Origin: Thaumasiovibrio sp043421945
GTDB lineage: Bacteria; Pseudomonadota; Gammaproteobacteria; Enterobacterales; Vibrionaceae
Direction of reading: 5' to 3'
DNA: 47,219 nucleotides
NCBI GenBank assembly: GCA_043421945.1
Contig: JBHOGO010000027.1
Location: 1-47,219, forward strand
Below, one piece after another: positions 1-8,753 of this stretch. Both the position numbers and the translations under genes were made by a program. Position 1 is the stretch's first letter; the number at the start of each line of letters is the position of its first letter. Under the pieces are notes generated by a model. It ran no database searches. It was not told the origin of the DNA and saw nothing but the letters and a program-made list of their open reading frames with translations.

Positions 1-37
1 ATATCGCGATCGCGGCCTACGGCCGCTCATAAAAGAG

Positions 38-61
38 AACCCCACTTCGAAAAGTGGGGTT
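38..61. terminator. Hairpin, probable intrinsic terminator
   Basis: A perfect 10-bp stem (AACCCCACTT with AAGTGGGGTT) closes a CGAA tetraloop. There is no good T-run on the plus side. Read on the minus strand it is followed by CTCTTTTATG, so it could act weakly in either direction. Just to its left (5-26) are two further palindromes, CGCGATCGCG and GCGGCC-TAC-GGCCGC. Confidence 0.6.
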
Positions 62-75
62 CGTCAGCAATCTGA

Positions 76-102
76 GGGTAAGCCATTGGCTTACCCTTTT
101 TT
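76..102 (+). terminator. Rho-independent terminator
   Basis: A 9-bp stem, GGGTAAGCC with GGCTTACCC, and an ATT loop are followed directly by six Ts. This is a strong plus-strand terminator for a transcript entering from the left of the window. It isolates the orphan gene at 275 from upstream transcription. Confidence 0.85.
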
Positions 103-135
103 ATGCTGTCGAAATATTGAATCCCGGGTATTTTA

Positions 136-149
136 TGAGAACGCTCTCA
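136..149. promoter_or_regulatory. Candidate LacI-family operator
   Basis: TGAGAACGCTCTCA fits the degenerate LacI/GalR-family pattern TGWNANCGNTNWCA at every position, including the central CG. The dyad extends one more base pair on each side (135-150). It sits 125 bp before the orphan gene's preferred start and downstream of two hairpins, so that gene is the likeliest target inside the window. The regulator is not in the window. The assignment rests on pattern only. Confidence 0.5.
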
Positions 150-274
150 TCTTGCTTGAAAGTGGTGTTAATTATTCCGTTTCTCTTCGAGTAACCACTA
201 ATTTATTGTCTTAGTTTCTTCGAAAAAGTTTTCAAGTGAGCGATGCTTGCTCACCAAAATTAATGGAGGTAATG

Positions 275-595
275 ATGGCAACCGAGAGTAATATTCAATC
301 TGATGTCGAACTCTATTTTACGGAGCGTGCCGCTAAGGAAATGGATTGGGATCAAGTCAATACGATTCATTGGGTGCTTTTTAAGAATACAATGACCAGT
401 ACTGTTAGTATGTTTGAAAGCCACTATGGCGATTACGGTTGTTTGAGTATCAATGGACTAAACGATAAATTGGAGCCCATTACATTCAACATCGAGTATG
501 TTGAGCTTGATATCGTTCCTAAAATTAGCATCGTCGACATTATGCTGCTTAATCACCAAGATGAGTACAAGCAGCGTGCTATATGCCCCAATTAA
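275..595 (+). CDS. Orphan 106-aa cytosolic protein
   Basis: I do not recognise this gene. The chosen start is the ATG at 275, four bases after a strong GGAGGT. An ATG at 272 lies too close to that site, and an in-frame GTG at 236 has no clear ribosome-binding site but would add 13 residues. The product is acidic, with no signal peptide or obvious membrane span. It begins with a predicted helical segment (YFTERAAKEMDWDQVN) and continues with alternating hydrophobic residues that suggest a small alpha/beta fold. It stands alone, with a terminator upstream and the minus-strand DUF2959 gene converging on it. The LacI-type dyad at 136-149 is the only visible regulatory sequence. A real gene is likely, because codon use is ordinary and the ribosome-binding site is good. 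Its function is unknown. Confidence 0.7.
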   Translation: MATESNIQSDVELYFTERAAKEMDWDQVNTIHWVLFKNTMTSTVSMFESHYGDYGCLSINGLNDKLEPITFNIEYVELDIVPKISIVDIMLLNHQDEYKQRAICPN

Positions 596-651
596 GAGTA
601 TGCGTTATATTAGAATGATGCCAAAGCGGCTTTACTCACATATTCTAATAA

Positions 652-1287
652 TTACTTCAGCGTCTCGATAAAGGCGTTAGACTCATCGATGGCAATGGTC
701 ATTTTATCAATAGCCTGTTCAATATCGCGCTCTAGCGCAGAAAATTCCCCCTGTAGTGCCCCCACCGCTTGTGCATTGAGATTGTGCTTAAGATAAAGCG
801 TATTATCGAGAAGTGTCACCAGAATAGGGCTCATGCTCTGCTCAGCTCGACGCATCGCGGCAAGCATCTGAGTATAATTTGTCTCCGTTTGCTTTAATGT
901 TTTTTCACTCTCTTGGCGCAGTTCGCTATTACTGTAAAGTGCGAGTTCTTCATACCACTCTTCAAACAGTGCATCAGCGACACTCTCAACAGCATCAATT
1001 CGTTCGCTGACTTCATCAGCAGCTTCTACACTTTCTTCATATTGGGTGTTGATACGTTTATACATCGTCTCTAAATCGCTACCCTCGGAGCCAGTAAAAG
1101 CCTGCAAGGCTTCTAACGCACTGTTAAACTGTTCTTGAGCATCTTGTTGCGCTTCATTGGCGGCTTCGACACGGTCCACCATAATTTCTCGTTTGTGGAA
1201 TCCGACTTTTTCCATCGCACTGTAATAGGTGGAGCTACAGCCCGTGAGGAAACTCATAATTAAAAATGTTGAGACTACTAATCGCAT
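652..1287 (-). CDS. DUF2959 family lipoprotein
   Basis: The protein has 211 residues. A short signal sequence ends in the lipobox LTGC (Cys17), so the mature protein should be lipid-anchored in the envelope. The rest is almost entirely charged and helical, rich in Glu, Ala and Gln, with heptad-like spacing across about residues 35-200, which predicts extended coiled coils. This matches my memory of DUF2959, a family of unknown function in marine gammaproteobacteria. The start ATG at 1287 follows AGGT at a spacing of seven. It is transcribed divergently from yihY, which starts 54 bp away, so the two promoters share that short gap. The family assignment is from recall. The lipoprotein call is read directly from the sequence. 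Confidence 0.8.
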   Translation of the reverse strand: MRLVVSTFLIMSFLTGCSSTYYSAMEKVGFHKREIMVDRVEAANEAQQDAQEQFNSALEALQAFTGSEGSDLETMYKRINTQYEESVEAADEVSERIDAVESVADALFEEWYEELALYSNSELRQESEKTLKQTETNYTQMLAAMRRAEQSMSPILVTLLDNTLYLKHNLNAQAVGALQGEFSALERDIEQAIDKMTIAIDESNAFIETLK

Positions 1288-1340
1288 CGTGACACCTAGC
1301 TTGTTAACATACTGATGACAATATAGATGAGAGTATTACA

Positions 1341-2270
1341 TTGAGCAAAGGAATTAATTTTAAGCCGCTAGGACGCCGTGTCATGTTTAGCTTGGCCTTT
1401 TTTCGTCACTTAATTACGCGCGCTCAGCATGACAGATTAACCGTGACTGCTGGCTCTCTTGCCTACGTCACATTGTTGTCTCTAGTCCCTCTGGTAACGG
1501 TCGTCTTGACGGCATTATCCGCTTCCCCCGTGTTTGCACAGTTTGGCGATTTATTGCAAAACTTTGTCATCGAGAACTTCGTTCCTGCGGCAGGCGAGGT
1601 CGTGAAGGAGTACCTTAATCATTTTGTTGCGAATGCGGGCAGAATGACAGCGGTAGGTATTGGCGCGCTCTTTGTTGTCGCGATGATGTTGATATCGACG
1701 ATTGATAAATCATTAAATTATATCTTTCGAGTCAAAGATAAGCGTCGTTTTGCTATATCATTTTCGATTTATTGGATGATTTTGACGCTTGGGCCCATCC
1801 TTGTCGGAAGTAGTCTCGCTGTGAGTTCTTATCTTGGCACCATAAACCTTTTAGGCAGTGATACGGTGAGTGATGCACTGCAGCAGTCACTTCGCTTATT
1901 ACCCGCCGCGATGTCACTTGCTGCTTTTGTTGGGCTCTATTTATTGGTACCCAACCAAAAAATTCGTTGGAAACATGCTTTCATTGGTGCGTTGATTGCT
2001 ACACTCCTATTTGAAATCAGTAAAAAAGGCTTCGCGATTTACCTGTTTCATTTCCCTTCTTATCAAGTGATTTATGGTGCGCTTGCTGCTGTGCCTATTC
2101 TGTTTGTTTGGGTTTACCTCTGTTGGTGTATTGTGCTCATTGGCGCTGAAATTACAGCGACGCTTGGTGAGCAATGGCAACCATTGCATCCGTTAGAGCA
2201 AGCTGAGATGATCATGACAGATAAGGTAGAGGAAAAACAAAATGATAGCGCTAATTCAACGCGTCAGTGA
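1341..2270 (+). CDS. yihY: YihY/BrkB family inner-membrane protein
   Basis: The protein has 309 residues with about six hydrophobic spans (roughly residues 40-65, 95-120, 140-165, 180-205, 210-235 and 245-270). The motif LTVTAGSLAYVTLLSLVPL near residues 33-51 is typical of the YihY/BrkB family, once wrongly named RNase BN. The molecular function is not settled; a transport or envelope role is usually assumed. The start is taken as TTG at 1341, which keeps the conserved cytoplasmic N-terminus. An ATG at 1383 with AGGA upstream is the alternative. The 3' end overlaps dtd by 29 bp, which implies translational coupling in one operon. This yihY-dtd-madA order is, to my knowledge, common in gammaproteobacteria. 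Confidence 0.88.
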   Translation: MSKGINFKPLGRRVMFSLAFFRHLITRAQHDRLTVTAGSLAYVTLLSLVPLVTVVLTALSASPVFAQFGDLLQNFVIENFVPAAGEVVKEYLNHFVANAGRMTAVGIGALFVVAMMLISTIDKSLNYIFRVKDKRRFAISFSIYWMILTLGPILVGSSLAVSSYLGTINLLGSDTVSDALQQSLRLLPAAMSLAAFVGLYLLVPNQKIRWKHAFIGALIATLLFEISKKGFAIYLFHFPSYQVIYGALAAVPILFVWVYLCWCIVLIGAEITATLGEQWQPLHPLEQAEMIMTDKVEEKQNDSANSTRQ

Positions 2271-2679
2271 GGCAAGTGTTAAGGTCGAAGGTAATATCAT
2301 TGGAGAGATAAATCATGGTCTTTTGGTATTGCTGGGTGTGGAGCAGGGCGATGACGAAGCCAAGGCAAAGCGTCTTCGAGAGCGTGTACTTGGTTATCGA
2401 ATCTTCGAAGATGAAGCCGGCAAAATGAATCTAAACGTACAACAGGCGGGTGGAGAGGTGCTTGTCGTCTCTCAATTTACCCTTGCTGCTGATACGAAAA
2501 AAGGTATGCGACCGGGCTTTTCAACGGGGGCTGAACCTTCTGAAGCAAACCGACTGTATGAGTATTTTAATGATGTGTGTCGAGAGACGGGTATCAAGGT
2601 CGAAACGGGGGAGTTTGGTGCCGACATGAAAGTGGCGTTGGTCAACGATGGTCCTGTGACATTTTGGCTGCAAGTATAA
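2242..2679 (+). CDS. dtd: D-aminoacyl-tRNA deacylase
   Basis: The 145-residue protein has the usual DTD length. It removes D-amino acids (and glycine from mischarged tRNA-Ala) from tRNA, a chirality checkpoint in the cytosol. Both signature motifs are visible: SQFTLAADTKKG near residues 77-88, containing the SQxT element, and NDGPVTFWL at the C-terminus, carrying the Gly-cisPro loop. It starts with ATG inside the end of yihY and ends 63 bp before madA. The ribosome-binding site AGAGGAAAAAC lies within the yihY coding sequence. Confidence 0.96.
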   Translation: MIALIQRVSEASVKVEGNIIGEINHGLLVLLGVEQGDDEAKAKRLRERVLGYRIFEDEAGKMNLNVQQAGGEVLVVSQFTLAADTKKGMRPGFSTGAEPSEANRLYEYFNDVCRETGIKVETGEFGADMKVALVNDGPVTFWLQV

Positions 2680-2742
2680 ATAGACGTGTTTGATAGTGAG
2701 TGAATATATATACGTTGACGCAAAATCACACCGAGGGAAGCG

Positions 2743-3660
2743 ATGTTTAGATTAGTCACGCCAAGCTCTGAGCAAGAATTAGAGAGCTACTATCACTTTC
2801 GATGGCAGATGCTGCGAGAGCCATGGAACATGCCGAATGGCTCTGAGAAAGATGCCTATGACGTTGCCAGTCATCACCGAATGATTGTGGATGGTTCAGG
2901 GCAGGTTGTTGCGATTGGCCGCCTCTATTTAACCCCTGACAATGATGGGCAGATTCGCTATATGGCGGTAAGCCCTGATTATCGGCATAAGGGAATGGGG
3001 ACATTAGTCTTGATGTCACTTGAGTCGCTTGCATGCCAAGAAGGCGCGAAGCGCTTGGTCTGTAATGCCCGAGAAGATGCCATTCCTTTTTATGTGCGTA
3101 ACCAGTTTACGAGCCAGGGGGAGTTAAGCGATGAACGCGGTCCTGTTAGGCACCAGCAAATGCTTAAGCCTTTGGATCAGCACCAAGAGGTCGCTAGGCA
3201 CCCCGAGTGGTGTGCAGAGCTTCAGGAGCGCTGGAACGGCGATATCCCGATTAGTGACAAAATGGGCATGAAGATCAATCAGTACACAGGCTACCGCTTT
3301 GAGGTTGGCGCACTGTTGAACGCTAACTTGAACCCACAAGGTACGATGTTTGCCGGTAGTATATTCAGTATGGCAACGTTGGCGGGTTGGGGGTTCATGT
3401 GGATGCTCATGAAAGAGCGTGGCTTGAGTGGTGAGATTATGCTGGTGGATAGTCATATTCGTTACCATCAGCCAGTGTCAGAACGCCCTCGTGCTGTGGT
3501 TGGATTAGATAATATGAGTGGTGACCTCGATCGTTTAGAGCGAGGTCGTAAAGTGCGAGTGAGCCTTGATATTGCTGTGTATAGCGGCGAAGAGGTTGTC
3601 ACTCGCTTTACCGGCGATTACCTCATCTTACCTAAACAGTCTGATGAGATAGAAGCTTGA
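2743..3660 (+). CDS. madA: GNAT-hotdog protein, malonyl-ACP decarboxylase type
   Basis: This is a two-domain protein of 305 residues. Residues 1-145 form a GNAT acetyltransferase-like domain: IRYMAVSPDYRHKGMG near 76-91 is the acetyl-CoA loop. Residues about 165-300 form a hotdog domain (NLNPQGTMFAGSIFSMATLAGWG, then VDSHIRYHQPV). This is the architecture of E. coli YiiD, which from the literature I recall was renamed MadA. There the hotdog domain decarboxylates malonyl-ACP and supports FabH-independent initiation of fatty acid synthesis through an essential Asn. An Asn in the NLNPQG stretch is the candidate here. GAGGGAAG precedes the ATG. The last 43 bp overlap the end of the opposing AsmA-like gene. 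The N-terminal domain's role is unclear. Confidence 0.85.
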   Translation: MFRLVTPSSEQELESYYHFRWQMLREPWNMPNGSEKDAYDVASHHRMIVDGSGQVVAIGRLYLTPDNDGQIRYMAVSPDYRHKGMGTLVLMSLESLACQEGAKRLVCNAREDAIPFYVRNQFTSQGELSDERGPVRHQQMLKPLDQHQEVARHPEWCAELQERWNGDIPISDKMGMKINQYTGYRFEVGALLNANLNPQGTMFAGSIFSMATLAGWGFMWMLMKERGLSGEIMLVDSHIRYHQPVSERPRAVVGLDNMSGDLDRLERGRKVRVSLDIAVYSGEEVVTRFTGDYLILPKQSDEIEA

Positions 3661-5573
3661 CCACCAGGCCATTGTTTTTGTAACGACTCGCAATCCAGCT
3701 CAGCATTCAGTTTGAGCTGGCTTGCCGCTTCATCTGCTAAATCCCAGTACCCTTCAAATGTTGCTTCAAACTGGCCATGACTCAGTCGCCATGGCGTCAC
3801 GGAAATTCTTCCTCGGTCACTAGTGAGTTTAAATGGCATAACGTTAACGGACTCAAGCGTGTTAGGCTCGGTTGGGGCTTCTTTCCATAGTGCAAACTGT
3901 TGCTGACCATCAATGGCTGTATCTCGAAACTGTAAACGTAGCTCAGCATCGAGGCTGTATTGAGCAAGCTGTACGGATTGCGCGAGCCCTGATGCTGACA
4001 GGGTTAAATCATTATTCCCTTCCAATAATATCGGCAGGTTCAGCCATCGTGAGTAGAGTGAGGTCGGAATATTATCGCCAAATAGATTCAGCACCCAAGG
4101 TTGGCCTGTTTCACGAAGGTTAATGCTCGCTTCACCTTCTAAGATACCTTGAGAGAAGGGCATGGTAATAGTATTAATTTTCCAATCACCTGCTTGACTT
4201 TGCATCGTGACTTTTGGGTATTGAGTAATGACGTGGTTGAGGCTGCCTCGAGCCATACCGATATCGAGATAGCCTTGCCACAATCCAGTTTTCCCTTCAC
4301 TTTTCAGTACAACATCTTGTCCACTGGCATTGATACCGCTGAGCTGCCACGGCCAATTGGGTTGATTAGAGGTAATACGGCTTTGACCCACGTGAAACTG
4401 TGTAACCGAGACCGTATCAAAATGGTCCCATCCACTTTTCAGCTTCGTGTACAGCGAAAGAGAGTCTGGAGAAGGTGTCAGTGTACTCTCGCTAAACGAT
4501 AACGTGTCTTGCAGAACCCAGTCGACGCCGTTGATTCTTAGTTCATCAAATAGCATTTCTGTTGGGGTAAAAGCCCCCTTTGCCAGAACAAAACCATCAA
4601 GAAACTTGGTGGTTGCGATATCAATCGAGGCTTGGCCTGGCTGAAAGTGTGCTTCGAGCAAAGGAGAATCTAAAAACCAATCTCCTTGTTTTAATGCATC
4701 GGCGCTAAATGACAGCTTTGCTCGTTTCTGTTCTGCCCAAGAGAGAGGCCACTGCCAGTTTTGCAGCGACATGTTGATACTCTGTGCTTGGCGTTGTGGT
4801 GTGTCGATATGACTTTGTACGATATCGATACGGTTGATAGCGATCGGCCATGTTTGCACCGCCTCTGCTTGTCTTTGCATCAAGTCAATAAGGCCAGTTT
4901 CTTGAAGCTTGATATTGCTGAGTGTGAGCTGGTCGATATAGCCGCCATTTTTGACATCGATATCGCCGCTAATGCTGACTTCTCCACCTAGCCACTGTGT
5001 CGTCAAGGCATCGATACGCCAGAGTTTGTTGACGTATCGCCCGTTAACAACCAGCTGCTCCCCCTGCCATTGCTCACTTTGCCAATGCGGTGCTGTCAGC
5101 TGGAAACTGCCTGAAAAGTAGTGCTGTTGATTACGAGCGTTATAGTGCCAATTGTCGACTTCAATGTTGGCATTCTTTAGTGTTAAAGAAGGAAAGGAGA
5201 GCGACGTATTCTTGAGGGCAAGGCGCTTTACATGGATGGTTGGGATAGCTTGTAGCCACGCGGTACTCTGTTTTCCCTCAAGCCGGAGACCATCAAACAC
5301 CCAGCGGCGCTGCCAAAGTGATTGAGGTGATAGCCAAGCATCAACATGCGGTATCGAAAAGCCATCAGAGCGTAGTTGAATGAGTTGAATATGCCATGGT
5401 TTACCGATGTTGTATTCAACCGCATCGATAGAGACGTTGTTTTGCCCTTGATACTGCAAAATGTAGGCAAGCATCTGCGGAGCGTAAGGAGTGTGCAGTC
5501 CCGCTAATAAGAGTGCTAAGCCAGCCAACGCGATAATCACTATCGTTGTGACGACTTTCAATAGCCACTTCAT
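3618..5573 (-). CDS. AsmA family inner-membrane protein
   Basis: The protein has 651 residues. One N-terminal membrane anchor (about 5-25) is followed by a long periplasmic region rich in beta-strand patterns, with repeated 'sequence-LxLxGL' elements. The region around residues 570-640 (TSDRGRISVTPWRLSHGQFE) is the conserved AsmA C-terminal stretch. Family members are thought to form periplasm-spanning lipid-transfer grooves and influence outer-membrane phospholipid or LPS balance. The exact substrate cannot be read here. An ATG start is preceded by GGAGACG. The gene converges on madA and their coding ends overlap by 43 bp with no terminator between them. I leave the symbol empty because Vibrionaceae carry several AsmA-like paralogs. 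Confidence 0.82.
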   Translation of the reverse strand: MKWLLKVVTTIVIIALAGLALLLAGLHTPYAPQMLAYILQYQGQNNVSIDAVEYNIGKPWHIQLIQLRSDGFSIPHVDAWLSPQSLWQRRWVFDGLRLEGKQSTAWLQAIPTIHVKRLALKNTSLSFPSLTLKNANIEVDNWHYNARNQQHYFSGSFQLTAPHWQSEQWQGEQLVVNGRYVNKLWRIDALTTQWLGGEVSISGDIDVKNGGYIDQLTLSNIKLQETGLIDLMQRQAEAVQTWPIAINRIDIVQSHIDTPQRQAQSINMSLQNWQWPLSWAEQKRAKLSFSADALKQGDWFLDSPLLEAHFQPGQASIDIATTKFLDGFVLAKGAFTPTEMLFDELRINGVDWVLQDTLSFSESTLTPSPDSLSLYTKLKSGWDHFDTVSVTQFHVGQSRITSNQPNWPWQLSGINASGQDVVLKSEGKTGLWQGYLDIGMARGSLNHVITQYPKVTMQSQAGDWKINTITMPFSQGILEGEASINLRETGQPWVLNLFGDNIPTSLYSRWLNLPILLEGNNDLTLSASGLAQSVQLAQYSLDAELRLQFRDTAIDGQQQFALWKEAPTEPNTLESVNVMPFKLTSDRGRISVTPWRLSHGQFEATFEGYWDLADEAASQLKLNAELDCESLQKQWPGGQASISSDCLGKMR

Positions 5574-5724
5574 TCACGTCTCCTTGTGGTCAAATTATCA
5601 ATGGTTTGAGTCATCAGGTTGAAGTAAAAATAGCGTCATATCAAGAGAATAGTCTAATTGTTGCTAGGAAGGTAGTGAATACCAGCGCATGGCAGGGTGA
5701 GGCATAATAGAAAAGAGAAAATAA

Positions 5725-5753
5725 AAACGGCGCCGAATATGAAGGCGCCGTTT
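5725..5753 (-). terminator. Terminator of pckA
   Basis: A 10-bp stem pairs AAACGGCGCC with GGCGCCGTTT around a 9-base loop. On the minus strand it is followed by TTATTTTC, so it is best placed to end the pckA transcript 57 bp past its stop. Confidence 0.8.
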
Positions 5754-5809
5754 GTATGACTGGGGGCTTTTCACCGCCAGAGTTCTTACTGTTGTTCAGT
5801 GATGATCAT

Positions 5810-7441
5810 TTAGTCGACTTGCGGACCTGCTGCGACTAATGACTCACCTTCAGCAGTGTCTGTGTACTTCGCAAAGTTCTTCACAAAGCGTTGTGCAAGA
5901 TCCTCTGCCTTACTCTCCCACTGTAGTGGATCAGTATAGGTATCACGCGGGTCAAGAATCTCAGGATCTACACCAGGTAACGATGTTGGCACTTCAAGGT
6001 TAAAGATCGGCACGTGTTTTGTCGCCGCGGTATCAATAGAGCCATCAAGAATCGCATCAATAATACCGCGAGTGTCTTGAATGGAGATACGTTTGCCTGT
6101 GCCATTCCAGCCCGTATTGACAAGGTACGCTTCAGCACCAACGGCTTCCATGCGTTTTACAAGTACTTCTGCGTACTTAGTAGGGTGAAGCGTTAGGAAC
6201 GCATTACCGAAGCACGCTGAGAATGTTGGTGTTGGCTCTGTGATGCCACGCTCAGTACCGGCAAGTTTCGCTGTGAAACCTGAAAGGAAGTGATACTTCG
6301 TTTGTTCTGGCGTGAGTTTTGAAACAGGTGGCAATACACCGAAGGCGTCTGCAGATAAGAAGATCACTTTGTTAGCGTGACCGCCTTTTGATACGGGTTT
6401 AACGATGTTATCGATGTGGTTGATCGGGTAAGAGACTCGGGTGTTCTCTGTTTTCGAATTATCATCAAAATCGATGGCGCCATCGTTACGAACCGTCACG
6501 TTTTCGAGCAGTGCATCACGGCGAATTGCGTTGTAAATATCGGGCTCAGCTTCTTTCGATAGGTTGATGGTTTTCGCGTAACAGCCGCCTTCAAAGTTGA
6601 ATACGCCGTTATCGTCCCAGCCGTGTTCGTCATCACCAATAAGCTCGCGCTTCGGATCTGTAGAAAGGGTGGTTTTACCGGTACCCGATAAACCAAAGAA
6701 GATCGCGACGTCACCTTCTTTACCCATATTGGCAGAACAGTGCATAGAGGCAATGTCTTTCAATGGAAGGAAGTAGTTCATCATTGCGAACATGCCTTTC
6801 TTCATTTCACCGCCATACCACGTGCCGCCAATAAGCTGCATTCTTTCCGTTAGGTTAAAGACGGTGAAGTTTTCCGAATTCATCCCGTGCTCTTCCCATT
6901 TCTGGTTCGTGCACTTAGCGCCATTCATGACGACAAAGTCTGGTTCGAAAGTAGCGAGTTCATCTTCAGTTGGGCGGATAAACATATTTTTGACGAAGTG
7001 AGCTTGCCATGCCACTTCCGTGATGACTCGAATGCACAAGCGAGTATCTGGGTTAGCACCACAGTAACCGTCAATGACAAATAGTCGTTTGTTGGATAGC
7101 TGCTCTGTCACTAATTCTTTTAGATCATCCCATGCTTCTGTTGTTAGGGGTTTGTTATCATTAGCGCCTTGATCTGACCACCACATCGTATCTCTGGAAG
7201 TATCATCACGAACAATGAATTTATCTTTCGGCGAACGTCCTGTAAAAATGCCTGTGTCGACGGCTACTGCTCCTAGCTCGGTAATAATACCACGTTCAAA
7301 GCCTTCTAAATCACTACGCGTCTCTTCCTCAAACAGTGCGTCGTAAGATGGGTTTCTTACTATTTCCACTGTATTTTCAATACCATAGCGAGATAAATCT
7401 AGCGCATTTGCAACCTTGTTGTCGACGTTTGTAATTGTCAT
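5810..7441 (-). CDS. pckA: ATP-dependent phosphoenolpyruvate carboxykinase
   Basis: The protein has 543 residues, the usual length. It converts oxaloacetate and ATP to phosphoenolpyruvate and CO2, the first step of gluconeogenesis from TCA intermediates. The P-loop GLSGTGKTTLS lies at 250-260 and the kinase-2 motif LIGDDEHGW follows it. TGRSPKDKF at 67-75 contributes to the oxaloacetate-binding site, and the lid region is intact. The start ATG is preceded by AAGGAG. The gene is monocistronic, with its own terminator downstream and a 415-bp gene-free region upstream. I looked for a CRP site upstream, as known in E. coli, and found no convincing one. Confidence 0.98.
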   Translation of the reverse strand: MTITNVDNKVANALDLSRYGIENTVEIVRNPSYDALFEEETRSDLEGFERGIITELGAVAVDTGIFTGRSPKDKFIVRDDTSRDTMWWSDQGANDNKPLTTEAWDDLKELVTEQLSNKRLFVIDGYCGANPDTRLCIRVITEVAWQAHFVKNMFIRPTEDELATFEPDFVVMNGAKCTNQKWEEHGMNSENFTVFNLTERMQLIGGTWYGGEMKKGMFAMMNYFLPLKDIASMHCSANMGKEGDVAIFFGLSGTGKTTLSTDPKRELIGDDEHGWDDNGVFNFEGGCYAKTINLSKEAEPDIYNAIRRDALLENVTVRNDGAIDFDDNSKTENTRVSYPINHIDNIVKPVSKGGHANKVIFLSADAFGVLPPVSKLTPEQTKYHFLSGFTAKLAGTERGITEPTPTFSACFGNAFLTLHPTKYAEVLVKRMEAVGAEAYLVNTGWNGTGKRISIQDTRGIIDAILDGSIDTAATKHVPIFNLEVPTSLPGVDPEILDPRDTYTDPLQWESKAEDLAQRFVKNFAKYTDTAEGESLVAAGPQVD

Positions 7442-7856
7442 AGGTGCTCCTTAGGGTAACTTGGGTAAGATGTCGTTGAATCGTAATCTGGTATTCATGC
7501 TATCAACCAAAAAGTGTAATTTCAGGGATGCCAGTCAAAAAATAACCACAAAGTTGTTAAGGAAAAGTAATATTTTATCGTTGTTTTTCCCTTGTTTAGT
7601 TTACAATTGACATGAAGGGGTACGCTAGGGGGTTTGATTAATATTTGTACGGAATTAAGTGGGGGGTATGTAAGCAGTAATCGGTAAAAAGTGTGCTACA
7701 GGGCAAAATTATTTTACTTATTGGGGGAAGTTTAAGGTCTTAAATATGCTGTTTATTATCTTTGCGAAATAAAAAACCGGCACGAAGGCCGGTCAATATT
7801 TATGCACAACAGTTAACTTTATATGGGTGTTGTTGCACTGCGAATTGTCACTTTTA
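7442..7856. other. Gene-free region between pckA and hslO
   Basis: This region should hold the pckA promoter and a long AT-rich 5' leader, plus the hslO terminator near 7771-7793. I found no good coding sequence, no tRNA, and no clear CRP, Fur or SOS site. The stretch around 7600-7690 is G-rich on the plus strand (runs of four to six Gs), but no specific element is recognised. Confidence 0.5.
7769..7793 (-). terminator. Terminator of hslR-hslO
   Basis: The stem ACCGGC with GCCGGT closes a six-base loop, and on the minus strand it runs into six or more Ts. It lies about 65 bp after the hslO stop. Confidence 0.8.
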
Positions 7857-8735
7857 TTAGTGGCGTTGGTTGTCTTCTGCTTGATTTGTTGAATTGTCAA
7901 ACATTGTTGCCACATCAATGCTATCAAAGGCATAGCTTGAGCCACAGTAATCGCAATGCAGGGCGATCTGCCCCTCCTCGGCCACTATTTTCTCCACTTC
8001 AGCACGGTCAATCGAACGGATAGCGGATGCACTACGCTCGCGTGAGCAAGTGCATGAAAAGCTTACTGGCTGTGGATCGAATAGTTGGACTTCCTCTTGA
8101 TGGTAGAGGCGATAAAGCACATCTTGTGCTTCTAAACCGAATAACTCTTCATTTTTCACTGTTTCTGTCAGCTGCATCAGGTGACTAAAGTCGTCTTCAG
8201 TACTATTTTCGTCAGGAAGTGCTTGCAGTAACATCCCTGCAGCGTTCAATTTGCCTTCGTGATCACCAGTACGAAGGATCAAGCGGGTACGAAGCTGCTC
8301 TGAGTTTGCAAAATAGGCTTCAAGACACTCTGCCAGTGTGTCCCCTTCAAGACCGACAACACCTTGGTAACGCTCACCTTTCGTTGGGTTGATGGTAATC
8401 ACAAGGTGACCTTTACCCATTAAGTCGTGAATTGTGCCTGCTTTCACGTCACCGTCGAAACGTGCCACGCCACGTACTTGTTGGTTGTGGTCACCATTAA
8501 TAACCGCAAGGCGAACTGGACCATCACCTTGCAATTGTACAGTGATAGAGCCTTCGAATTTTAGGGTTGCAGTCAGAAGGCTGGTTGCCACCAGTAATTC
8601 ACCCAATAACGCTTGAACGGCTTCAGGGTAATCGTTAGAGCTTAGAATTTTTTGGTAAGGGGTATCAAGTTGTACCAATTCACCACGAACGGAAATATCG
8701 TTAAATAGGTAACGATGCAGGCTGTTCTTTGCCAT
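7857..8735 (-). CDS. hslO: Redox-regulated chaperone Hsp33
   Basis: The protein has 292 residues, matching E. coli Hsp33. It is a cytosolic holdase that becomes active when oxidative stress combined with unfolding releases its zinc. The four zinc cysteines are present: CTCS near residue 233 and CDYC near residue 266, in the C-terminal redox switch. The N-terminal region carries the usual DISVRGELVQL sequence. The start is the ATG at 8735, nine bases after GGAG; a TTG one codon earlier is also open. It lies 18 bp after hslR in the same direction, so the two heat-shock genes form one operon ending at the terminator near 7769-7793. Confidence 0.97.
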   Translation of the reverse strand: MAKNSLHRYLFNDISVRGELVQLDTPYQKILSSNDYPEAVQALLGELLVATSLLTATLKFEGSITVQLQGDGPVRLAVINGDHNQQVRGVARFDGDVKAGTIHDLMGKGHLVITINPTKGERYQGVVGLEGDTLAECLEAYFANSEQLRTRLILRTGDHEGKLNAAGMLLQALPDENSTEDDFSHLMQLTETVKNEELFGLEAQDVLYRLYHQEEVQLFDPQPVSFSCTCSRERSASAIRSIDRAEVEKIVAEEGQIALHCDYCGSSYAFDSIDVATMFDNSTNQAEDNQRH

Positions 8736-8753
8736 CAAATTTATCTCCAGCTT

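Noticed and set aside
7442..7700. CRP site before pckA
   Set aside because: No TGTGA-N6-TCACA-like sequence of acceptable quality was found.
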